64,000 nucleotides of DNA from Candidatus Berkiella aquae (lineage in GTDB: Bacteria; Pseudomonadota; Gammaproteobacteria; Berkiellales; Berkiellaceae): contig NZ_LKAJ02000001.1 of assembly GCF_001431295.2 (NCBI RefSeq), positions 2,108,001-2,172,000 of the forward strand, read 5' to 3'. Every line of letters begins with the position of its first letter. Position 1 is the stretch's first letter. The notes below the pieces were generated by a model that saw nothing but the letters and a program-made list of their open reading frames with translations, had not been told where the DNA came from and ran no database searches. Positions 43,114 through 51,388 of the stretch are shown here, one piece after another. A program made the translations under genes and the position numbers.

Positions 43114-43971
43114 TTATCTAATAAAGGCTAATTTCTTTTGTATCCGATTATTAGTTAAAATTGACCGCAAATCTTTTTCGGTACCCACTTTCAATTTCAA
43201 TAAAAGATTATCTTCAAGTGCTTTAAGCTTTTCTAATGACAAATGCATTTTTTCTTTTATTTGTTCAGCATGATGACCACTTAATAGATGTTTAGCAAAA
43301 ATAGCTTCATCTTTTGTCAAGTGTACATTATCTAAATAACCATCAAGATAAACCTTTGTTACCGGCATTTGCTCTATCACCATCTTTTCATAGTCTTCAG
43401 ATAAACCTAGCATCCAATTGTTACTGACGTCTTCTTCATAATTGGTTTCTTTACATTTAAATTTTACTTTTTCTGCTTGCAAAAAAAGCTCTTGGGCATT
43501 CTCTCTAAAATAAGTGATAAAATGATGGAACAAATTATGATTATTGAGAAAAATATTATTGCCAGCATGAATTTCTTTGCTCAGGCCAAAATTATAAAAT
43601 TCTAGATAAGCATCATATTTTTCATATAAAGCAAGGATAAAATTATAATTGGTTTCATCACTCATTTTATTCCAAAATACACAAATAGGATCATCACTAG
43701 TACAAACGGCATGGATACTAATTCCACTACCTATTTTTGGTATTTTATAGTAATTTGCGTATTCAAGATCATAAACTTCATTTTCAAAATAAGCAGCGAT
43801 CCAATTTTCATCGGTGCACATGATATATTTTTCATTATTAGGATAAGAACGAACATATCTAAAAAAACTAATGGATAAATAATCGAACATGGGTTGGCAA
43901 ATTTTTCTCACATACGGGCATAATGATTTTAATATCAATTCGCTTTCAGCATAATTATTATTTGTTGACAT
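43114..43971 (-). CDS. LuxR-type transcriptional regulator with unknown sensor domain
   Basis: The 285-residue protein ends with a LuxR/GerE-like helix-turn-helix (LTKDEAIFAKHLLSGHHAEQIKEKMHLSLEKLKALEDNLLLKLKV). The pattern L-T-x-x-E...G-x-x-x-x-x-I-x-x-x-x-x-x-S-x-x-x-x-x-x-x-x-x-x-x-x-K-L-x-V is kept, though helix 3 is divergent. Residues 1-190 form an alpha/beta domain rich in aromatic residues, perhaps PAS/GAF- or autoinducer-like, without a clear match. GAGG precedes ATG 43971. It is only 12 bp downstream of the macro-like gene (43984-46239) and 100 bp upstream of the PDE-like gene, so it may control this island. No acyl-homoserine-lactone synthase is visible. Confidence 0.7.
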   Translation of the reverse strand: MSTNNNYAESELILKSLCPYVRKICQPMFDYLSISFFRYVRSYPNNEKYIMCTDENWIAAYFENEVYDLEYANYYKIPKIGSGISIHAVCTSDDPICVFWNKMSDETNYNFILALYEKYDAYLEFYNFGLSKEIHAGNNIFLNNHNLFHHFITYFRENAQELFLQAEKVKFKCKETNYEEDVSNNWMLGLSEDYEKMVIEQMPVTKVYLDGYLDNVHLTKDEAIFAKHLLSGHHAEQIKEKMHLSLEKLKALEDNLLLKLKVGTEKDLRSILTNNRIQKKLAFIR

Positions 43972-43983
43972 CGCATTTTGCCT

Positions 43984-46239
43984 CTATGTTGTTGGTTTTG
44001 TTTTTACAGTAGGGCTTACTTCTTGAGGAGTTTCGGATTTAGTTTTTTCAGTAGATTTTTGCAACCTAACAGCACTCTCAAAGCTATTCAAATCTTGCAT
44101 TTTATGCTCATTCAAAATTTTATTTATTTCAGCATCTTCTTTTTCTTGTTTTTCAGGATACGCTTTCTCGTAATGAGCGCATTTTGCTTTTAAATCTTCT
44201 AAAATTGGCTTAGCTGCAGTAAGATTAGCAAGATCATACATAGCAGCATTGATAGCCGCTTTAGCAAGCAGACTATTGATCATGGGCAATTCGCTATTCT
44301 TTGGCATCCAATGTTTATTTTGGTGGGCACCAGCCTCTTTATGAAATGCAGCCAAATTTAGTAAAGCAGAAATGTGTTCAAAATTATTCGCTTTTACAAA
44401 TTGATTTAAATGGATTAGAAAATTGCTTGGTTGATTGGATTGTTCATTATGTAATGTAATCGTTGGACTTTGTTTCGGTGGTATTGGTTTTAATGCAGCA
44501 GGCATTGTGAGAGGTTTGCTTGACAGCGTTGCTTCAGGTGGCAAAGGCGGTAGTTGATTCGAAGGCGGTTTATTTATTTCATTATTTAGCTTCTCTATTC
44601 TCTTATCAAAATCGATTATCTTTACATTAACTTCAGTAAGTTCTTTACCATACAATTGTTGTCGCAAACGTTTAAGTTCGTCATTACCACTTTCAGCTGC
44701 AGTAATTTGATTATTATCAATGGCCTTTTGAATGTTTTGTATTGTATTTTCCACCTTTCTTTTACGTTCAGCTTCTATATCTACATCTGGCGTTTTCTTT
44801 TTCTGTAGGTTCAGACCTGCCAAAACGCTATTGATTGATAAATTTGGAACAGAAATTCTTGAAATTCTCTTTCTTGCTTCCTCAAGTCCACTTGAAAATG
44901 TTTCAACAGCTTGCTTCCTTCTTGATTGCTTCGTCTTTTTCTCTTTTTCTGGCACTGCTTTTGTAGTTGATTGGTCTGGTTTAGGTAGTGCTTTTAATGC
45001 ATCAAAGTCTTTAACTGTAGTATATTGAATTCCCTTGTCATTAAAATCCTTTTCAAAATGTTTTTTTGCATTTTCATCAAAGGCATGAACAATCACGTTT
45101 ACATTAGGATAGCCTTTCAAAATATTTAAAGCTTCTTGATAGGCTTCTATAATAATTTCTGGTTGATTATTAAAAGAACCTCTACCAACAGCGTTCAAAT
45201 TAAGATTGATCATCTCATTAGGCTTTTGTTCAGCTAATAGTGCAGCCTGGTGTGCTATCGCTTTAAATTGTGGGAAAAGGACCCTACGTTGAAGTTCCAA
45301 ATGAAATTTATAGTCATCTGGGTATTTCTGTTTTAGTAAATCCCAATCTAACTTTCGTTCTGGACCACCCACCGGATTTTTTGCTAGTTGATTAGTTGTG
45401 ACAGATTGGTAGGACACAGCACCTACAAACATTTGAATTTGATTATGTCCTGTGCGCTCACATTGACAATTTTGTGCTAAAAATGGCATATCCATTTTAT
45501 CTAAAACTTTTAATAGCTTCTCTCTTGATTTCTTATCTTTGGGGATCCTATCAGCCATCAAATAACCATTTTTATAAAAGGGTATTTCTGGTTTTCCATT
45601 TTTCTCTACCGCAAAACCACCTTGTATTAATATGTTTTCTAAAGAATCCGGTACCTTTTGGGTACGGTTAGCCATTGCTCGTATGTAGGAGTCAACTAAT
45701 GCTGCAAGACAAGCATCTGGTCCTTGTGTTCTATCTTTAACCCATCCTAATATTGATTCCGTTCGCAGTGCGCTTTGGGATTCTTCATGATTAAGCTGAC
45801 TTGCCACAACAACGATATCATTTTCCAATTTTCCGTTTTGGATTTCATTTGCCCTAACGCCAGTAATTATTTTAAGGACTGGTTTATCTGCGTTTTTATT
45901 AGCTTTATTAACTTTAGTAAATTTACGTTTCAATTCCTCAGTAGTCGCATGCTGTAGCTTTATCTCATTATTTTTTAAAAACTCCGCAATTTTATCTTTC
46001 AAATATTGTTCCTCAATCCCAAATATTTGTTCTGCTGTAACACCGCTAGGATAACCGCCAGCGCCCATAGCACCAGGATCATTTTTAGCTAAATCAGCAA
46101 TGTAATCCGCATTGTTTTTGATAAATGCAGTCACGCATTGGCGCATCCATTGTTCAAAGGCTTGCGCGTTTAATTTATCCAAATCTGCTTTTTCGGCTGG
46201 TTCTGCAACTTGCAATTGAAGTTCTCTTTGACCTTGCAT
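43984..46239 (-). CDS. Macro-like (TQGP-motif) protein, effector candidate
   Basis: The product has 751 residues from ATG 46239 (AGGGG upstream; GTG 46245 is possible). The N-terminal ~430 residues form an alpha/beta domain with DIVVVASQLNHEES and DRTQGPDACLAALVDSYIRA (about residues 165-185), later INLNLNAVGRGSFNN. I recall this N/LE...DRTQGPxC pattern from uncharacterised proteins related to macro domains, which bind or hydrolyse ADP-ribose conjugates; that link is not verified. Residues about 440-570 are Lys-rich coiled coil, 570-620 Pro-rich, and the C-terminal ~130 helical. No signal peptide is seen. It is apparently co-transcribed with the LuxR-type gene. Confidence 0.6.
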   Translation of the reverse strand: MQGQRELQLQVAEPAEKADLDKLNAQAFEQWMRQCVTAFIKNNADYIADLAKNDPGAMGAGGYPSGVTAEQIFGIEEQYLKDKIAEFLKNNEIKLQHATTEELKRKFTKVNKANKNADKPVLKIITGVRANEIQNGKLENDIVVVASQLNHEESQSALRTESILGWVKDRTQGPDACLAALVDSYIRAMANRTQKVPDSLENILIQGGFAVEKNGKPEIPFYKNGYLMADRIPKDKKSREKLLKVLDKMDMPFLAQNCQCERTGHNQIQMFVGAVSYQSVTTNQLAKNPVGGPERKLDWDLLKQKYPDDYKFHLELQRRVLFPQFKAIAHQAALLAEQKPNEMINLNLNAVGRGSFNNQPEIIIEAYQEALNILKGYPNVNVIVHAFDENAKKHFEKDFNDKGIQYTTVKDFDALKALPKPDQSTTKAVPEKEKKTKQSRRKQAVETFSSGLEEARKRISRISVPNLSINSVLAGLNLQKKKTPDVDIEAERKRKVENTIQNIQKAIDNNQITAAESGNDELKRLRQQLYGKELTEVNVKIIDFDKRIEKLNNEINKPPSNQLPPLPPEATLSSKPLTMPAALKPIPPKQSPTITLHNEQSNQPSNFLIHLNQFVKANNFEHISALLNLAAFHKEAGAHQNKHWMPKNSELPMINSLLAKAAINAAMYDLANLTAAKPILEDLKAKCAHYEKAYPEKQEKEDAEINKILNEHKMQDLNSFESAVRLQKSTEKTKSETPQEVSPTVKTKPTT

Positions 46240-46346
46240 ACTCACCCCTAAATCTTGTATGTAAGCATATTGAATGAAATAAACCTTATTTTTATATGAC
46301 CATTATATTGATGAAGAGTTCACTGAATACATTTGCTAGGAACAAA

Positions 46347-46463
46347 GGACATTCAAATTTGAGACAAAAGACACTCATGTTAGAGATAAAGGACACTCAT
46401 TTTTGAATAATAACTCGAATGAATGACCCATCACAAAACTCAGCGATCGCTAGAGGACAGTCA
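46347..46463. repeat. Four direct GGACAnTCA repeats left of the transposase gene
   Basis: Copies of GGACAnTCA or a one-base variant occur at 46347, 46369, 46391 (exactly 22 bp apart) and 46455. The 300-bp gap between the macro-like gene and the 69-residue ORF otherwise holds no gene. The same core in opposite orientation lies to the right of the transposase gene. Confidence 0.7.
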
Positions 46464-46549
46464 TATATAATAATCGTGATTAAATATGTGCGTTTTGAAA
46501 GAGCTTAGAGAATCAAGTGCTTAAGGTTATAAGCACTTGATTACGTAAA

Positions 46550-46759
46550 TTACTTTTTAAGAACAAACGAAACTGCATTTGCTAAATTGACATAAGTAAT
46601 TGTTTCATTTTTATCATTATGAATTGCCCATGAAACATCATCTGTTTCAGTAATCGACCATCCTTTGTCAAAATTATATGTTTTATCGTCTGTAGTAAAT
46701 ATTTCCAGTTTATATAGATTGTTTTGATAATTTTTTAATTGCTCTGCTAATTGTGACAT
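46550..46759 (-). CDS. Small hypothetical protein
   Basis: The 69-residue acidic protein (MSQLAEQLKNYQNNLYKLE...) is of mixed alpha/beta character and matches no family I recognise. A strong ribosome binding site (AAGGAG, 8 bp before ATG 46759) supports translation. It lies between the GGACA repeats and the RAYT transposase gene, both on the minus strand. Confidence 0.6.
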   Translation of the reverse strand: MSQLAEQLKNYQNNLYKLEIFTTDDKTYNFDKGWSITETDDVSWAIHNDKNETITYVNLANAVSFVLKK

Positions 46760-46901
46760 GATTATGCTCCTTCTATTCTATTCAATTAAAATAGTTCAAA
46801 TTTTAGTGAATTTTAATTCAAAAAAACTCAGTGATATAAATTATACAGCGCGGAAGGTCGATAATAAGAATATCGTTGTGCTTTTAATTAAAATCCAAAT
46901 T

Positions 46902-47909
46902 CTAAGCTGTTGCAAGATAGGACTGCTTTGAAAAAAAAATCCTTTTTGGAATTTTAGCACCAGATTTCATGCTAAACGCTAATAAGGCACTGGCTTTACC
47001 TACTGCAGATGAGAACCCGCTTTGTAAGCACTTTATCATATTAAACCAAGTTTGAGGATTGAGATATAATCGAGTGAGAATGGGGGCAATTTTTTCTGGA
47101 ACGGCACCACGTTTGCCTTCTCTTATTACACGAGATGTTGTATCAATCAATTCAAGATAATCACTTAAATGAAAGTCAATTTTTGCTTTACTACTTTTCC
47201 CTCCATTGGCAAAGGCCATTAAATCAGCAGGCTGTTTTGTTTCATCACACTGTTTTTCAAGAGATTTATCAAATTCCTTATTTTCCAACTCCATTGACAG
47301 CTTTTTTATTCGCTCTTGAATCGAAGTGAAATCTGACATTTCTGGGGTTTGTGCTACTTTTGCTCTGACAGGATTTAAATCAACATATACCATAGCACTT
47401 AAAACAGCACCTTCATCTAATAAAGCTTGTGATTTAAAGCGCCCTTCCCAAAAACGCCCTTTTTTAGCATCTTCTTTATTAGCATGGCGTGCGATGGGCT
47501 CATTCAAGCATCTCATAAACCAGCTGATATCTCCTAATCTTTGTCGCCACAACGCTAATTTATGTTCTGCTTCTTTTGCGGAATACATACTTAGTAATTG
47601 TGCATCTTGACGATAAATTTGTGACCAGCGAGCATGAACTTCATCGTCACCCCAGTGATTTATAGCTGAGCTATCGACATATAACACGAGATGATAATGA
47701 TTACTCATCACTGCATAAGCACAAATCTTAATCGCAAAAACGCTAGCTAAATATTTTATTCTAGACACTATCCATGATTTGCGATGTGAATAATCACGAC
47801 CTGTTTCAAAATCTAATCCGCATAGAAAAGAACGCCGGACACAACGAGCCATACAATGATAGTAAGATGTTGAGCTCAAATCGATTTGAGATGAACGTGC
47901 GATGGTCAT
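46902..47909 (-). CDS. REP-associated tyrosine transposase (RAYT, Y1/IS200-like)
   Basis: The 335-residue protein has the Y1 transposase fold of IS200/RAYT enzymes: STSYYHCMARCVRRSFL near the N-terminus, the HUH metal site SNHYHLVLYVD (about residues 68-78), and GRFWEGRFKSQALLDEGAVL with VYVDLNPVRAKV, typical of the TnpA-REP group. Catalytic tyrosines lie in the middle helix (QLLSMYSAKEAEHK is a candidate). Such enzymes cut and mobilise single-stranded REP hairpins. The gene is bracketed by GGACA repeats on the left and TGTCC repeats on the right, with additional copies at 16.4 kb. Confidence 0.85.
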   Translation of the reverse strand: MTIARSSQIDLSSTSYYHCMARCVRRSFLCGLDFETGRDYSHRKSWIVSRIKYLASVFAIKICAYAVMSNHYHLVLYVDSSAINHWGDDEVHARWSQIYRQDAQLLSMYSAKEAEHKLALWRQRLGDISWFMRCLNEPIARHANKEDAKKGRFWEGRFKSQALLDEGAVLSAMVYVDLNPVRAKVAQTPEMSDFTSIQERIKKLSMELENKEFDKSLEKQCDETKQPADLMAFANGGKSSKAKIDFHLSDYLELIDTTSRVIREGKRGAVPEKIAPILTRLYLNPQTWFNMIKCLQSGFSSAVGKASALLAFSMKSGAKIPKRIFFSKQSYLATA

Positions 47910-47976
47910 TTATAACCTCAATTACTGCAATATGCATAATATACAGATTACATGTACACTTTTCAAATCAATTTTT

Positions 47977-49127
47977 GGATGTCCTTTAGAAACCTTAGAG
48001 AACACCTTTGAAGTTTTAACTGTGATAATAATGAGTGGTATTTTATGTAGGATGAAGCGTAAATATTTTACACCTTGCGCTATATTTCAAATAATCTCTA
48101 AGTATATAGGTGGCTAATTTAGTGAGTAATACTTTAAGACGTCTCATTTTTATAGTTTTTTTCTTTTTTAGCGAACAACAAATCTTATTCGCTGATGAGC
48201 CAGTTAATACAACTAATGAGCAAACTACGGTAATTCAACTTAACTACCGCACGCCAGATGAAATTTTACCTGCAATAACGCCATTTTTAGATAAAGGTGC
48301 AAACGCCAAAGCTTTTGAGAATCAAATTATTTTACAAACAAGCCCAAGCAACCTTGCTGCTATTAAAAGCATCATTCAGAAATTAGATATACCTACTAAA
48401 CAATTGATGATTAGTGTTTCAAATGGTTATGATAGACCAAGCGATGTCACTGCCAGCATGCAGACTATCACTACTACTCGAGAAGCAGATACCAATATTG
48501 ATCATATTCGTGTCAGTAACGGACAAGTCGCATTTATTAATACCAGTGTTACCATACCATTAATTACCAGCCAGTTTGCGGGCAGTGATAATTATCATGC
48601 AGAAGGATCTTTTGCAGGAGCAGGCCCAGCCGGAATCATTTCAGGGCAAGGAACAGCAAATGAAATAGCTCATGCCTATGGCCAGACTGTTGATTATCAA
48701 AATTTAAATAGCGGACTACTCGTTAGACCTCAAGTGCTAGGTAATCAAGTGAAACTTGATTTATTATCGCAAGTTCAACAAGCTTACAATAATTATCAAG
48801 ATACCCAACAACCAACGTATTCTGGCTTAAAAACAGAAACTTCATTAACCGTTCCTCTAAACCAATGGGTCTATTTTGGTGGCAATCGAACTGAAGATGA
48901 TCCTACTTTGCAAACTATTCGCACCCAACCTAAAGACCAAAATCAACGCTCTTTATGGCTTAAAGTAGATGTTCTGAATGAATAATTCATGGAAAAGGAT
49001 GTCCTCATTGCCCATGCAAAGTGGATGTCCTACATACCCTCTTCTACATGCCCTCTCTCTTCTCTAGAACCGCAAAAATGGCTGTCCTACATACCCTCTT
49101 CCTTAGAGCTTCAAAAATGGCTGTCCT
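47977..49127. repeat. TGTCC repeats right of the transposase gene
   Basis: GG(A/C)TGTCCT occurs at 47977, 48997, 49023, 49080 and 49119; the last two share AAAATGGCTGTCCT-C/G-CATACC. These are the reverse complement of the AGGACAnnC repeats at 46347-46463. The 250-bp gap 48986-49236 is essentially made of them. Confidence 0.65.
48122..48985 (+). CDS. Short secretin-like protein (N-domain plus truncated secretin core)
   Basis: The product of about 287 residues starts at GTG 48122 (AGGTGG 9 bp upstream; another GTG at 48110) with a hydrophobic signal (LRRLIFIVFFFFSEQQILFA). Residues about 35-105 fit a secretin N1/NolW-type domain (VIQLNYRTPDEILPAITPFLDK...AAIKSIIQKLDIP). The C-terminal half has beta-strand segments of secretin character (SGLLVRPQVLGNQVKLDLLSQV, LTVPLNQWVYFGG). 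True secretins have 500 or more residues, so this is a minimal or decayed relative. No other secretion genes are nearby. Neighbours are the RAYT gene and an ankyrin gene. Confidence 0.7.
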   Translation: MSNTLRRLIFIVFFFFSEQQILFADEPVNTTNEQTTVIQLNYRTPDEILPAITPFLDKGANAKAFENQIILQTSPSNLAAIKSIIQKLDIPTKQLMISVSNGYDRPSDVTASMQTITTTREADTNIDHIRVSNGQVAFINTSVTIPLITSQFAGSDNYHAEGSFAGAGPAGIISGQGTANEIAHAYGQTVDYQNLNSGLLVRPQVLGNQVKLDLLSQVQQAYNNYQDTQQPTYSGLKTETSLTVPLNQWVYFGGNRTEDDPTLQTIRTQPKDQNQRSLWLKVDVLNE

Positions 49128-49236
49128 GCATACCATTTACTCGTAGAAGATGACCTTTTGTCGATATTTAGTTGCTCAGATATCTCAATGTTAGACAATA
49201 CCGATTCTTGTTTATAGGAATAATTTTGAGCTTCGT

Positions 49237-51372
49237 ATGACCGATCAATCTGAAATTAAAATGGACCTGCTAAATGAATGGCAAATGCCCCTTTTGCCTA
49301 CGGTTAGCCTTGTTATTCCCTTATCAGAATTAGTGCCACCTAATCCATTTAAAAAAGAAGCCTCAAGCCCTCTTGATCTGACAGCGCTTTTCGAGCATAC
49401 ACAAAAAAATGAAGACCTATTCGATAATGACGAAGAATCAACTGAAACTGATGACGATCGTCTCGTTATTTTAGCAAAAGCTATCGCAGAATTTTACGAC
49501 AATGCCCCAGCAATGGGCGAAGAAGTATTTAAACAAGGATTTCAAACTGGCAAACATGTTATCCATTCATCCTCTCCAATAGCACTACATCTTGCTGCAC
49601 GAAATGGGGATTTGGCTGAAATTAAAAAATTGATTGGCCAGGGATTTAAAGTCAATGCAGAAGACTTCCTTTCTAGCACGCCACTGCATATCGCTGCCAA
49701 TTATGGTCGAACGGAAGCTGTTAAGCTCTTATTACAATATGGTGCAAATGTTCATGATCTCAGCTATGAAGGGTTTAGTGCCATACAATTGGCAATTCAT
49801 AAAGGGCATTACAGTGCTGCACAAGTTTTAGTTGCACAAGGCAAAGTTAATCCAAGCCAAATTTCTGCTAAAGGCGAAACACCTCTTAATATGCTATTTG
49901 ATGCGTTTATTGCCAAAATGAAGAGCCATGAAATTGAAGCTCAAACACCAAAAGCAATTAAAGAAGTTCATGAAATGTTAGAGGCACTTGAGACTTTTGC
50001 TGCCCACGGTGGAAAATATTGCCATTATGTGGTTCCTTTTGTTGCGGAAAATACTAAATCGGGCGGGACTTCAAATCAATTTTACAAATTCCCAATTAGT
50101 ATGCAGTTAAAAATTTATTCAGGCTTTGCGCCCACTGAAGCATTAAGAGAAAAAATTCTAAAACTTGCAGAAAAAATTTACGCCACTGACAAATCAGAAG
50201 ATGCCTTTTTAAGCGCTAAAAATCTATTAAATGTTTTCCCTACCGGCCAGTTATATTACATTAAAATCGGTGATGGTAACAAAATCATCATGAAATCAGA
50301 TGGGCACTTCAAGCTCTTTACAACAGAATTAGCAAAAAACTCTTTAACTGCGTATCTGCAAAAATTAACCACCGAACATGCTGATCCTGTAGAAATTGCC
50401 GCTTTTACACGTTTGAAAGAAATATATACCAATGCTCATGAATTTGTTTCTAAAACAGGACAATCTTCAACCATCGAACACTATTTATCTTTGTATGAAC
50501 AAGGTAAAACAATTCTTATCCCCTCAGGATGGGAAGGACACTTTGTAACTATTTTTGCATCTCAAGCCCAAAAAGTAGTCGGTGTGGGTAATAGTGGTGA
50601 ACGTTACATGAATATTCAACCCGGGATCTCATTTTATAAAACGACTGACCAATTAGATCCTGCCTTTATAAAAGAATTAGCCTTTAATCAAAATAAGAAG
50701 CATTTTGAGTTTGATAAAATGTATGACTATGGCCTGCTTGAAAAAATTGGTTCTATCTCTGTCACCGAACAGAAATATGGTAATTGCACCTGGGAAAGCC
50801 ATCGAGATGCCATTGAAGGAATGCTTTTGATTGAGTTACTCAATCTCAATACGTCACCAAGCGCAGCAAAAGACATTGCACATCGATATTTTCAAGGATG
50901 GGATCACTTCCATGGCCAATATCAATTAAACGAATACTTAAATGGCGATCTGGTTTTACCAGCCAAAGCATTGATTGATATTTTTAGTGAAGTTCATCAA
51001 AAAACTCAACAAGGCCAATTTACTGAACATGAAAAGAGTTATGCAAAAACCATTCTCAATGCATTAACTTCACCACAATACACAGCTGAATTTAAACATT
51101 GGCTGCAAAATGATGGCTCTTCAACTAAAGGCCTTCAGCTTAAGGCACTCTTTTCAGGCTATGGATTAGATCTCACTGAAAAAGGTGGCATATCAGGTAA
51201 AGTCGCAGATACACATCTAAATGAAGCGATTGCACAGTTCAAAGCTTTACATAAAAATCTTGAAACCAGCAATGCTCAAGAAACGCATCATGCTGACGAT
51301 GTAGCAAATTATACCGCAACACCCACCCCAACAACGCTACCTCATTTTGAAGTAGCGGTAGAAGGGTTCTAG
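49237..51372 (+). CDS. Ankyrin-repeat protein with possible cysteine-peptidase C-terminus
   Basis: The 711-residue protein has an acidic N-terminus, three ankyrin repeats at about residues 108-215 (IALHLAARNGDLAEIKKLIGQ, TPLHIAANYGRTEAVKLLLQ, SAIQLAIHKGHYSAAQVLV) and a long C-terminal domain. There, SGWEGHFVTIF (His about 433) and QKYGNCTWESHRDAIEGML (Cys about 516) look like the His and Cys motifs of a papain-like fold in permuted order. That is inference from pattern only. The protein has no signal peptide and is a candidate type IV effector. It ends 17 bp before the convergent ppsA. Confidence 0.78.
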   Translation: MTDQSEIKMDLLNEWQMPLLPTVSLVIPLSELVPPNPFKKEASSPLDLTALFEHTQKNEDLFDNDEESTETDDDRLVILAKAIAEFYDNAPAMGEEVFKQGFQTGKHVIHSSSPIALHLAARNGDLAEIKKLIGQGFKVNAEDFLSSTPLHIAANYGRTEAVKLLLQYGANVHDLSYEGFSAIQLAIHKGHYSAAQVLVAQGKVNPSQISAKGETPLNMLFDAFIAKMKSHEIEAQTPKAIKEVHEMLEALETFAAHGGKYCHYVVPFVAENTKSGGTSNQFYKFPISMQLKIYSGFAPTEALREKILKLAEKIYATDKSEDAFLSAKNLLNVFPTGQLYYIKIGDGNKIIMKSDGHFKLFTTELAKNSLTAYLQKLTTEHADPVEIAAFTRLKEIYTNAHEFVSKTGQSSTIEHYLSLYEQGKTILIPSGWEGHFVTIFASQAQKVVGVGNSGERYMNIQPGISFYKTTDQLDPAFIKELAFNQNKKHFEFDKMYDYGLLEKIGSISVTEQKYGNCTWESHRDAIEGMLLIELLNLNTSPSAAKDIAHRYFQGWDHFHGQYQLNEYLNGDLVLPAKALIDIFSEVHQKTQQGQFTEHEKSYAKTILNALTSPQYTAEFKHWLQNDGSSTKGLQLKALFSGYGLDLTEKGGISGKVADTHLNEAIAQFKALHKNLETSNAQETHHADDVANYTATPTPTTLPHFEVAVEGF

Positions 51373-51388
51373 GTTCGCTGCAATGGGA

